Positions 25,118-33,075 of a stretch of DNA of 49,590 nucleotides are shown here, one piece after another. The DNA is taken from assembly GCA_945860515.1 (NCBI GenBank), contig CAMARI010000003.1, positions 1-49,590 of the forward strand. Direction: 5' to 3'. Under the pieces are notes generated by a model. That model made no database searches, had not been told where the DNA came from, and saw only the letters and a program-made list of their open reading frames with translations. Origin of the DNA: Polaromonas sp. YR568. GTDB lineage: Bacteria > Pseudomonadota > Gammaproteobacteria > Burkholderiales > Burkholderiaceae_C. Numbering within the stretch: position 1 is the first letter of the stretch; each line of letters starts with the position of its first letter. Made by a program: the position numbers and the translations under genes.

Positions 25118-25927
25118 ATGAGCTCAATCCCTGTCTCCAGCGCATTCACTCCTAGTGGGTCCACACACATGGCCATCGCCGAGCTCGACCGAATTGTCGT
25201 GCGTGGAAAAGATCTTTGCCGCGATGTCATAGGACAGCAATCATTCACCGCTTATTTTCTCTTCCTTTTGACAGGTGAGTCACCGAGCGCCAACTTGGTG
25301 CGCATGGCCGATGCCACCATGGTTTCCTTGGCCGAGCATGGGTTGGTGCCTTCGGTGCAGGCGGCTCGCATGACACTGGCTGCTTCCCCTGAGTCGGTTC
25401 AAGGCGCAGTTGCTGCTGGCTTGCTCGGATGTGGCCCGGTCATTCTTGGCGCCTCTGAAACTGCGGGTCATTTACTGATTGCCATGCTTCAACAAGCTGC
25501 GCAAGAGGGCAAAGCTTTAGAAGACGTTGCCAAAATCCGTCTTCAAAGTTTCCGCGCAAACAAGCAAGCGCTTCCTGGTTTTGGTCATCCGGTCCATAAG
25601 AATGGCGACCCCCGCGCCACTAAATTACTTGATCTCGCCAAAGAGTGGGGCGTGGCCGGCGAACATGTCCGTGCCTTGCAGGCGTTGACTTCACAGGTTG
25701 AAGGTGTCTATGGCCGTCCATTTCCAATGAATGTTTCTGCGGCCATTCCCGCTGTATTGTTGGATGCAGGTTATCCCGCTGGCGCCCTCAAGGGAATTCC
25801 TTTGTTGGCAAGAACTGCATCGCTTGTGGCGCACATTCTGGAAGAGCAAACGCGACCCATCGGTTTCAAGTTGGCCAGTGCTGCAGAGCAAGCCATGACA
25901 TACGACGGCCCCGCCGTACCGCGTTAA
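25118..25927 (+). CDS. Citryl-CoA lyase-like (citrate synthase superfamily) protein
   Basis: Starting from ATG 25118 (MSSIPVSSAFTPSGSTHM) the protein has 269 residues, the length of short citrate-synthase-fold lyases rather than full citrate synthase (about 430). Motifs are GCGPVILGASE, the active-site loop PGFGHPVHKNGDPRATKL and a late RTASLVAHILEEQ. These proteins cleave or form a citryl-CoA-like C-C bond. The gene is followed by an acyl-CoA ligase, which could make the CoA ester to be cleaved. A role after intradiol ring cleavage is inferred from the operon. The upstream in-frame start at 25028 is less likely, because family similarity begins at 25118. Confidence 0.82.
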   Translation: MSSIPVSSAFTPSGSTHMAIAELDRIVVRGKDLCRDVIGQQSFTAYFLFLLTGESPSANLVRMADATMVSLAEHGLVPSVQAARMTLAASPESVQGAVAAGLLGCGPVILGASETAGHLLIAMLQQAAQEGKALEDVAKIRLQSFRANKQALPGFGHPVHKNGDPRATKLLDLAKEWGVAGEHVRALQALTSQVEGVYGRPFPMNVSAAIPAVLLDAGYPAGALKGIPLLARTASLVAHILEEQTRPIGFKLASAAEQAMTYDGPAVPR

Positions 25928-25941
25928 TTCCGAGGGTTGAG

Positions 25942-27567
25942 ATGACCAGTGCTGCATATCTGTCTCCTCTGGAAGTTTTGAGGAATTTCGATCATCACGA
26001 TTTTTCGATTGATCAGTTTTTTCAGGCGCGCCTGCGCCAACTGAGCGATCGACCGATGGTTGAATACCAAGACACCATCATGAGCTGGAAGACGTGCTCA
26101 GCGCAAGCGGATCGGGCCGTAACCTGGCTGCGCCAACGTGGCATTCAAAGTGGCGACCGGATTGGTTCAATGGCTTATAACCATCCGGCCACAGTGGTAC
26201 TCCTAATTGCCTGCGCACGAATCGGCGCCATTGTTGTGCCATGCAATCCTGAGTTTGAAGCACGCGAAGCTAAATACATTTTTGAGCATGCCGGCGTGCG
26301 CGGTGTTGTCTGTTCCCCCGAACCACTTTCCAAGGTTCTGGAAGCAACAAGTCAAATGACCCCAACACCTTGGAAAGTGGTCATCGAAGAAGACCAGCCT
26401 GATTCAGAGCCCTCCTTGCTGCGTCAATGGAATTCATGCGAACCTGACGTCAGTACCCGCACAGGTACTGCAGACAGCACTTGCATGATCATCTACACCT
26501 CAGGTACCACGGGGTTTCCGAAGGGCGTGATGCACAGCCAGCGCAGTTATTTGCTAACGGCAGAGGCATTTGTTCACCGCATGTACCTTCAACCGGATGA
26601 GCGCTTGATGTGTGTACTTCCGCTGTTCCACATCAATGCTCTGATGTATTCACTTGGCGGGGCTATGGCTTGTGGCGGCACCCTAATTCTCATTCGTCGT
26701 TTTTCGGCATCCAGTTTCTGGCAGCAGGCTGCAGCCACTCGGGCGACGGAGGTCAATGTGATCATGTCTGCCGCCGCCATTCTCGCGCGCAGACCTCCAG
26801 AAGAGTTCGTGGCCAGCCACAGCCTCCGAAAGATGTTTCTGGCGCCTCTGAATCAGGATTTGCTTGACACCTTCCATCAGCGATTTCATGTGTCTGTATT
26901 GATCGAGTGCTACGGCATGACAGAGATCCCCGGCGTACTCAGTAATCCTTTCCTGGGCCCTCACAAGCTGGGCAGTATGGGCTGTATTTCCCCACACCCC
27001 GACCCCGCTATTGAACGACCGCAAGTGCGGGTAATTGATGAGGCTGGCAAGGAAGTGCCCATAGGCGAGGTGGGTGAACTGGTGGTCAAAACCCCCACGT
27101 TAATGCAAGGCTATTTCAATGATCCTGACCAGACTGCTGCCAGCTTCAGGGACGGGTGGTTCCTGACAGGCGACTTGGTACGATGCGACGCAGATGATTT
27201 TCTTTTCTTCTTCACCCGTAAAAAAGACATCATCAGAAGACGTGGTGAAAACATTTCAGGCGCAGAAATCGACTCGGCCATTGGGAGTCATTCCGATATT
27301 CTCGAATGCGCTTCGATTGGCGTGGCCTCCGATTTGGGTGAAGAAGAAATTCTTCTGGCTGTCGTTGCTCGCCCCGGAACACAGATTACCCCTGAGATCG
27401 TTCATGCTTATGCGCAACAGAAACTGTCCCCCATCAAGCGTCCTCGATACATCGTCATGGTCGACAGCCTGCCTCATACCGGCTCCATGAAGATTGCCAA
27501 ATTTCGACTTAAACCAGCTAATAATCTACGCCTGCAAGCCACTGATTTTTCAAAGAAGGAAATCTAA
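25942..27567 (+). CDS. Acyl-CoA synthetase (AMP-forming ligase)
   Basis: The 541-residue adenylate-forming enzyme has the P-loop IYTSGTTGFPKGVMHS (about 178-193), ECYGMTE (A5 motif), the hinge region GWFLTGDLVRCDADDF and FTRKKDIIRRRGENIS. The C-terminal catalytic Lys lies in TGSMKIAKF. It activates a carboxylic acid to its acyl-CoA via an acyl-AMP. It follows the lyase gene by 14 bp and precedes the dioxygenase gene by 2 bp, so all three are one transcript. Substrate unknown; a tricarboxylic or aromatic acid would suit the neighbours. Confidence 0.9.
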   Translation: MTSAAYLSPLEVLRNFDHHDFSIDQFFQARLRQLSDRPMVEYQDTIMSWKTCSAQADRAVTWLRQRGIQSGDRIGSMAYNHPATVVLLIACARIGAIVVPCNPEFEAREAKYIFEHAGVRGVVCSPEPLSKVLEATSQMTPTPWKVVIEEDQPDSEPSLLRQWNSCEPDVSTRTGTADSTCMIIYTSGTTGFPKGVMHSQRSYLLTAEAFVHRMYLQPDERLMCVLPLFHINALMYSLGGAMACGGTLILIRRFSASSFWQQAAATRATEVNVIMSAAAILARRPPEEFVASHSLRKMFLAPLNQDLLDTFHQRFHVSVLIECYGMTEIPGVLSNPFLGPHKLGSMGCISPHPDPAIERPQVRVIDEAGKEVPIGEVGELVVKTPTLMQGYFNDPDQTAASFRDGWFLTGDLVRCDADDFLFFFTRKKDIIRRRGENISGAEIDSAIGSHSDILECASIGVASDLGEEEILLAVVARPGTQITPEIVHAYAQQKLSPIKRPRYIVMVDSLPHTGSMKIAKFRLKPANNLRLQATDFSKKEI

Positions 27568-27569
27568 TC

Positions 27570-28469
27570 ATGAGTAATTCGCACGACAAAGGTCTCGAAA
27601 ATCGTTATGACTCCCTTGAATTGATTACACAAGAAGTGCTCGAACGCTATGCGCAGACACCTGACCCGCGTTTGCGTGAACTGATGCTGTCACTGATCAA
27701 GCATATTCACAGCTTTGCTAAAGAGGTCAAGCTCACGGCTGACGAATGGAACTTCACCATGAGTTTTCTGGAACAAACGGGGAAATGGTGCAGCCCCGGC
27801 CGCAATGAATTCATGATTTTTTCGGATGCACTGGGTTTGTCGATGCTCACCGTCACGCAAGATTATCCTCGTCCGGCGCATGCCACAGAGCCGACGCTCG
27901 TGGGCCCCTTCTTGTTGGAAGATGCTCCTCAATTTCCGATGGGTGCCGACATCAGCGCAGGCGCAACCGGTACTCCCATGCATGCACAAGGTCAGATTCT
28001 GACCATGGATGGCCAGCCAGTTGCCAACGCCGTCATTGATGTATGGCATTCCGATGATCGAGGTCTCTACGATGTGCAGGACGGCTTAGAAGAGAGGGGC
28101 GCCTGGGCGCGCGCAGTCTTGACAACTGGTGGCGATGGCCGCTTCAGCTTCTGGTCTGTATTGCCGGTGGACTACCCTGTTCCGCAAGATGGCACTGCGA
28201 TTCAGATGCTCAAAGCAACGACTGGCAGAAGTTGGCGGCCTGCACATTTGCATTTCAGGATTCGAGCACCTGGTCAACGCCCATTGATCACGCACATCTT
28301 TGACAGGACAAGCAAGAATCTTGATGGGGACGCAGTGTTCGGTGTTCGCCCATCCCTTATTGCGGACTTCAAACATCAGGCTTCTGGAATTGCGCCAGAC
28401 GGCAAAGACATGATGCGTGATTTTTACACGCTCGATTACAACTTTGTGATGACCGATGCCATCCAATAA
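27570..28469 (+). CDS. Intradiol ring-cleavage dioxygenase (hydroxyquinol 1,2-dioxygenase type)
   Basis: The 299-residue protein has the N-terminal dimerisation helix domain (about 1-100) and a beta-sandwich with the Fe(III) ligands Tyr167 (GLYDVQ), Tyr202 (PVDYPVP), His226 and His228 (RPAHLHFRI). VGPFLLEDAP and LDGDAVFGV are typical of the hydroxyquinol/chlorocatechol branch. It would open a catechol or hydroxyquinol between the hydroxyls to a muconate or maleylacetate. No cycloisomerase, maleylacetate reductase or flavin hydroxylase is in this operon, which is unusual and points to a nonstandard route. AAGAAGG precedes the ATG. Its end overlaps tetR by 14 bp. Confidence 0.9.
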   Translation: MSNSHDKGLENRYDSLELITQEVLERYAQTPDPRLRELMLSLIKHIHSFAKEVKLTADEWNFTMSFLEQTGKWCSPGRNEFMIFSDALGLSMLTVTQDYPRPAHATEPTLVGPFLLEDAPQFPMGADISAGATGTPMHAQGQILTMDGQPVANAVIDVWHSDDRGLYDVQDGLEERGAWARAVLTTGGDGRFSFWSVLPVDYPVPQDGTAIQMLKATTGRSWRPAHLHFRIRAPGQRPLITHIFDRTSKNLDGDAVFGVRPSLIADFKHQASGIAPDGKDMMRDFYTLDYNFVMTDAIQ

Positions 28470-29097
28470 TGGAAAAAAAGCAGACACATCACGTACACGG
28501 GTGACACGCCGGGGATTGGAGCGCAGGGCTCAAATTCTTCAAGTTGCAACCGAGCAGTTTCTGATCCATGGTTTCGCCGGCGTCAGTATCGATGTCATTG
28601 TTCTCGCAGTAGGGGGTTCAAAGACCAACGTCTACAGCCAATTTGGCAACAAAGAGGGGTTGTTTCGCTCAGTCATCGAGAACCTCTGCGAATTGTTTTT
28701 ACGCAATTTCAGAAAAGTAAACCTGGCTGATAAAGATGCCCGTACGGGCTTGACGCAATTGGGCACGACGCTGCTCAAATCACTTTTGTTGGATAAGCAC
28801 ATTGCGTTTCAGCGTTTGGTGCTGGCCGAAACTGCGCGCTTTCCTGGACTGGGACAGATTTGGTTTGACGATGGCCCTCAACAATCGCGCTTGCGCATTG
28901 CTGGCTTCATCACACGATGTCAGGAAGCGGGCGAGTTGCGAGTCTGCAATCCGATGATGGCCGCAACGCTGTTTCACGACATGCTGGTATTTAATCCAAC
29001 GCACCTGAGCACCATCGGTAGGCCGTCTTCAGCCCAAGCGGTCAATCGACATGTTCGCGAAGTCGTCGAATTATTTATGAGAGGTATGGCTCGGTGA
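28456..29097 (+). CDS. TetR/AcrR-family transcriptional regulator
   Basis: The 213-residue regulator has a long basic N-terminal tail (KADTSRTRVTRRGLERRAQ), then the TetR helix-turn-helix AGVSIDVIVLAVGGSKTNVYSQFGNKEGLF (split, about 35-65) and a C-terminal AcrR-like ligand domain. It overlaps the dioxygenase gene by 14 bp and is the last gene of the operon, so it is co-transcribed and probably autoregulates through the palindrome at 24984-24997. The stop codon lies at the apparent left edge of an IS3 remnant, so the last residues may derive from the element. Confidence 0.87.
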   Translation: MPSNNGKKADTSRTRVTRRGLERRAQILQVATEQFLIHGFAGVSIDVIVLAVGGSKTNVYSQFGNKEGLFRSVIENLCELFLRNFRKVNLADKDARTGLTQLGTTLLKSLLLDKHIAFQRLVLAETARFPGLGQIWFDDGPQQSRLRIAGFITRCQEAGELRVCNPMMAATLFHDMLVFNPTHLSTIGRPSSAQAVNRHVREVVELFMRGMAR

Positions 29098-29460
29098 TGT
29101 GACCCCTGGACGTCACCCGCTTCAATAGGCACCGGTTAAGGTCGAAATTGAACTGGAGTGATAGCTATGAAGACAGCGAGATACCAAGCCGAATTCAAGG
29201 CTGAAGCGGTACGCCAAGTCACCGAGCGTGGTCATTGAGTTGTTGATGTTGCCAAGCGATTGGGCATGTCCGACAAAAGCCTGTACTTATGGGTGCGCCT
29301 TGCAAAGGATAGAGTGGGCCCCGGCAGTGGGGAAACTGCCCAGCTCAAAGCTGAAGTGTCGCGCCTCAAGGCAGATTTGAAGAGGGCCAACGAGGAGCGT
29401 GACATCCTAAAAAAGGCCGCAACGTACTTTGCCAAACTGTCCGGGTGAAGTACGCGTTTT
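29094..29460 (+). mobile_element. Degraded IS3-family element with OrfA interrupted by a nonsense codon
   Basis: An OrfA frame opens at ATG 29167 (MKTARYQAEFKAEAVRQV) and continues with VVDVAKRLGMSDKSLYLWVR and the leucine-zipper part LKAEVSRLKADLKRANEERD to a stop at 29446-29448. This matches IS3 OrfA (about 93 residues), but a TGA at 29236-29238 breaks it after RGH, probably a substitution of a serine codon. An OrfB-like start (VKYAFYRL) begins at 29446 and dies at once. TGATGTGACCCC near 29094 resembles an IS3 left end. The OrfB catalytic domain is missing, so the element cannot move by itself. Confidence 0.8.
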
Positions 29461-29475
29461 ATCGTTTAAATAGTC

Positions 29476-29543
29476 GTGGGAAGTTGGCAAACTGCAAAAT
29501 TTTTCAAACTGATGAGGTCGCAAGTTCGACACTTGCATCTCAC
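29476..29543 (+). other. tRNA-like fragment (possible degenerate tRNA)
   Basis: At 29520-29536 a 5-bp stem (GCAAG/CTTGC) encloses the 7-base loop TTCGACA, close to a tRNA T-arm, and is preceded by GAGGTC, common at the variable loop. ATCTCAC (29537-29543) can pair at six of seven positions with GTGGGAA (29476-29482), like an acceptor stem. Total length is 68, shorter than a normal tRNA, with no convincing anticodon arm and no CCA. It may be a decayed tRNA or a chance likeness. Confidence 0.25.
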
Positions 29544-29621
29544 ATCGGTTAACGCACTGCTAGTGGGCAGACCGAAAGAGCTGACGAGTCGTCGTCGAGT
29601 TCTTTACTGATGAGTCTTTGA

Positions 29622-30605
29622 TCAGTCTGCTTTGATACCGTTTCGATTGATGAAAACCGCCCAGTAATCTCGCTCTCTTTTCAGGCTGGAGGCAAACTCT
29701 GCGGGTGTGTCAAATATCGGTATGAGTGCCAGTTCTCTGAGCCTTGTGGCAATGGCAGGTGATTTCATGATGGTGTTGATCGTTGCGCTCAGCTTGGCAG
29801 CGATTTGCGGTGGTAGTCCTGCAGGTCCCACGATGCTGAAGGTCGTGCGGGCGGTCATGCCGTTAACGCCGGCTTTTTCAAACGAAGGTACGTTGGGCAG
29901 CAAATCTGTTTCACGGTTGATCGCCAGCGCCACCACCTGACCAGAGCGGATAAATGGCTGGATGGACGCAAGATCAGGGTACATGAATTGCAGGCGACCG
30001 CTGAGCAAGTCCTGGTAGGCCGGTGCGACGCCTTTGTAGGGCACATGTTCAAACTTCGCTCCACTCAGGCTTTCCAGCATTTTGACGCCCATAAATGGCG
30101 GCGTAGCAACGCCTGAAGACCCGTAAAACGACTCCCCTGGTTTTTGCTTTCCCCGCTCAATCAACTGAGCCAATGTACGCATGCCCGAGCCGGCGTGCGC
30201 GACGATCACCATCGGCGCAAAGACGCCCTGCGCAATCGGCGTGAAATCACGTTCGGCATCAAAAGGCAGCGCGGAATACAGGCCAGGGCTAATGGCAATC
30301 GACGCATTCGCGGTCACCATGAAGGTGTAGCCGTCAGGCGCAGATTTGGCCGTTGCGGCAGCGCCGATGTTGCCACTGGCACCTGCCCGGTTGTCCACCA
30401 CAAAAGGTTGACGCAGTTCGTCGGTTAAAGCTTGCGCGAGCAGCCGCCCGAAAATGTCAGTACCACCACCAGGCGACGACGGCACGATCACCTTCACAGG
30501 CTTGCTGGGCCAGTTGTCTTGTGCGTTTGCGGGCACAAAGATAGCCATGAGAGCCAGCACTGCCAACGCCATCACTGGCTGAACTAATTTTTGTCGCGAT
30601 GTCAT
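29622..30605 (-). CDS. Bug/TctC-family periplasmic substrate-binding protein
   Basis: From ATG 30605 (MTSRQKLVQPVMALAVLALM) the protein has 327 residues; an ATG eight codons upstream is also possible. A signal peptide ends near PANAQ, followed by WPSKPVKVIVPSSPGGGTDIF. Bug motifs include FVVDNRAGASGNIG, KSAPDGYTF, EHVPYKGVAPAYQDLLSGRLQ and LPNVPSFEKAG. It would bind a carboxylate in the periplasm. No membrane partner genes are near. It is followed on the other side by a decayed Bug copy and lies across from the gentisate gene region, so an aromatic carboxylate ligand is plausible but unproven. Confidence 0.9.
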   Translation of the reverse strand: MTSRQKLVQPVMALAVLALMAIFVPANAQDNWPSKPVKVIVPSSPGGGTDIFGRLLAQALTDELRQPFVVDNRAGASGNIGAAATAKSAPDGYTFMVTANASIAISPGLYSALPFDAERDFTPIAQGVFAPMVIVAHAGSGMRTLAQLIERGKQKPGESFYGSSGVATPPFMGVKMLESLSGAKFEHVPYKGVAPAYQDLLSGRLQFMYPDLASIQPFIRSGQVVALAINRETDLLPNVPSFEKAGVNGMTARTTFSIVGPAGLPPQIAAKLSATINTIMKSPAIATRLRELALIPIFDTPAEFASSLKRERDYWAVFINRNGIKAD

Positions 30606-30722
30606 AGATACCTTTTGTTGCCCAACCATTAACTTCTTCGCATTGATTTGCGCAGCACTGCAAAAATAGTCATAAAAGCGAAATCTTGGCGCGCCTGTTG
30701 ACTTCTGCCCGTCTGCGTGAGT

Positions 30723-31229
30723 CTATTCCATCATTTTGACAATTTCTGCTGGCTTGACATTCAAGGTTTCAAAGCCAAAGCTGGTAAGAGGCTCCCCAAT
30801 GACCGGGACCTGTTGGACTTTTGCCATGTCGTCGTTGACACGGCTGACGATAGCTACCGGAGTCACTCCTGAGGCCATCATGGCTACCCTGCCACCGACT
30901 TCCCGACAAGGAGGGCCACCCGCCTCGACCATCGTGGGTATGCTTTCATAATCGGGAATGCGCTTGGACCCGGCAACATCGCTGAATTTGAGTTTGCCGG
31001 CCTTGTGCATTGCGCCGGCTGATACAGCACGACCAAACCCCTAGTCAGGCTCGCCGTTCGCGACGGCGCTGTAAAGCTGGCTGGTTTCCTAGAAGGGGAT
31101 GTGGCGCATCTGTGTGCCGGTTGCACCGTCGGGCAAAGCTGCACCCAGATGGGCTGGACTGCCGACATTTCATGAGCCGTAGGTCAGCTCGCCGTTTTTT
31201 GCTTTTGCGACCGCGATCAGGTCTGTCAT
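30723..31229 (-). pseudogene. Bug/TctC-family binding protein, N-truncated with three nonsense codons
   Basis: One continuous frame from 31229 to 30723 aligns with the C-terminal half of Bug proteins: MTDLIAVAKAKNGELTYGS, MRHIPF, LYSAVANGEPD, SAGAMHKAGKLKFSDVAGSK, TMVEAGG and FGFETLNVKPAEIVKMME. It is broken by TGA at 31170-31172, TAG at 31089-31091 and TAG at 31041-31043, all in phase, with no frameshift in between. The N-terminal half, including the signal peptide, is absent. The last part (31010 to 30723) remains open but has no function on its own. Confidence 0.85.
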
Positions 31230-31314
31230 AAGGTTCCATTTGAAGGAAGCGCAAGCCTCGTTGTGATTTGATAAGTACACTTAGCGCATACCGTGGCCGA
31301 CTTGGAGACATCGC

Positions 31315-31977
31315 TTGAAGATTTGCCGATTTGACGATAACCGACTGGGACTTGTTGAAGGCGATGTCCTGCGTGACATGACCGCCGCACTCGACGTGTT
31401 GCCAGGCTACGGCTACCCATTGCCCCAGCTTGACCCCTTGATCGCGAATCTCGATGCAGAGCTCGCGCGCATCAAAACGCTGGCGGCTGATGCGCCGGTA
31501 TTGCCTTTGACGGGGCTCAAGTGGCTCGCGCCTGTGGCCAACCCCGGCACAATTGTGGCTGCACCCGTCAACTGCAAAAAGTACCTTCAGGAGGCGCGTG
31601 ACGATGCACAGATTCATCACAACAACCAAGTTGCCGACATTCAAACGATCGGTCTTTTTCTGAAAGCCACCAGTTCGCTGGTGGGGGCAAGCCACGGTGT
31701 TGCGCTGCAACACGCCGATCGCCGCAATGATCACGAGGCTGAATGGGTGGTGGTGATTGGCAAGGCCGGTCCCAACATCACCGGGGCCAACACGCGCGAT
31801 CTGATTTTGAGCATCGGCGAGCTGATTGAGTTTGCCTCTTCTTTTGACAGCCTGCTGCCGGGTGACCTGATTTACACCGGCACCCCGGAGGGTGTGGGTC
31901 CGGTGCTACCGGACGATACCATCGTGACCGATTTTGAAGGCATTGGCCGCATGCATGTTGCAGTAACCTTAGCCTGA
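31315..31977 (+). pseudogene. FAH-family hydrolase (fumarylpyruvate hydrolase-like) with internal in-frame deletion
   Basis: The 220-residue frame matches fumarylacetoacetate-hydrolase-family proteins of about 280 residues at both ends: PGTIVAAPVNCKKYL and ADRRNDHEAEWVVVIGK on one side, NTRDLILSIGELIEFASS and PGDLIYTGTPEGVGPV on the other. Between NIT and ANTRDL (nt about 31780-31786) roughly 60 residues are missing, including the conserved Asp metal ligand; the Glu pair in HEAE remains. The frame stays open, so a stable inactive product is possible. Start is probably the TTG at 31315 behind GGAG at 31304-31307. It lies just before a gentisate dioxygenase gene, where a fumarylpyruvate hydrolase would be expected. 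Confidence 0.75.
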
Positions 31978-32004
31978 GGCGAAAAAATCATAACTGGAGA
32001 TCGA

Positions 32005-33045
32005 ATGATGAACAGCACACAACAAGACATTGATACCGGGCGCAAGGTGTTCTACGACAAGATCGGCACTGCCAACTGCACCCCCTTGTGGGAAGTCCTT
32101 CACAGCCTGGTCACGGTCGTGCCCAACACACCTTGCCTGCCCTACCTGTGGAAATGGTCAACCATGTGGCCCTGGTTACAAGAAGCCGGACAGCTCATCA
32201 CAGCCAAAGAAGCAGAGCGCCGTGTGCTGGTGCTGGAGAATCCGGGTTTGCGCGGCCGGACGCGCATCACCCACAGCCTCTACGCGGGCTTGCAGTTGAT
32301 CTTGCCCGGCGAGGTGGCTGCAGCGCACCGGCATTCCCAGTCGGCACTGCGTTTCATCATGCATGGAGACGGTGCTTACACTTCTGTCGATGGTGAAAAG
32401 GTGGTGATGCACCGAGGCGATTTTGTGATCACGCCGTCATGGACCTACCATGACCATGGCAACGAGTCCAGCGAACCCATGGTGTGGCTTGACGGGCTGG
32501 ACCTTCCCATTGTCGAACTGCTGGATGCGCAGTTTCGGCAAGACGGTGCTGAAGATATGCAGCACATTGCCAGTGCTGCCAATGTCAATCTGGCGCGGTT
32601 TGGCAACACCATGAAACCCGTGCAATACAAGGCACGTTCCAAAACCTCGCCGCTGTTCTGGTATCCGTATGACCGCACTTTGGAAGCACTGACCACCCTG
32701 AGCGCTCACGAAGACCCGCATCCTTGCTGGGGTCACAAACTGCAGTACACCAACCCGGTTACGGGGGACTGGGCTATACCTACCATCGGTACTTTCATGC
32801 AGTTGCTGCCTGCTGGCTTCGAGGGCAAAGCCTACCGGTCAACCGACTCCACCATCTACACGGTCGTTGAGGGCAGCGGCACTTGCACCATCAACGGACA
32901 AATCTTCGGTTTTGGCCCCAAAGACGTTTTTGTCTGCCCATCATGGATGCCCTACACGCTAGCGGCAGATACCCAGGCCGTGCTGTTCAGTTTCTCGGAT
33001 CGCCCGGTGCAGCAAGCGCTGGACTTATGGCGCGAGTCTTTCTAG
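32005..33045 (+). CDS. Gentisate 1,2-dioxygenase
   Basis: The 346-residue bicupin protein has the Fe(II) ligands in AAAHRHSQSALRF (His108 and His110) and a third His in TYHDHGNE (about 149-151), the active N-terminal cupin. The second cupin (about 240-340, GSGTCTINGQIFGFGPKDVF) lacks a metal set, as in the family. It opens gentisate (2,5-dihydroxybenzoate) to maleylpyruvate. GGAGA lies before the first of two adjacent ATGs. The gene begins 27 bp after the damaged FAH gene; no maleylpyruvate isomerase is in view, so the pathway here is incomplete unless served from elsewhere. Confidence 0.9.
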   Translation: MMNSTQQDIDTGRKVFYDKIGTANCTPLWEVLHSLVTVVPNTPCLPYLWKWSTMWPWLQEAGQLITAKEAERRVLVLENPGLRGRTRITHSLYAGLQLILPGEVAAAHRHSQSALRFIMHGDGAYTSVDGEKVVMHRGDFVITPSWTYHDHGNESSEPMVWLDGLDLPIVELLDAQFRQDGAEDMQHIASAANVNLARFGNTMKPVQYKARSKTSPLFWYPYDRTLEALTTLSAHEDPHPCWGHKLQYTNPVTGDWAIPTIGTFMQLLPAGFEGKAYRSTDSTIYTVVEGSGTCTINGQIFGFGPKDVFVCPSWMPYTLAADTQAVLFSFSDRPVQQALDLWRESF

Positions 33046-33075
33046 CGCACAGGCGCCAAGAAGCTTCAAAATACT

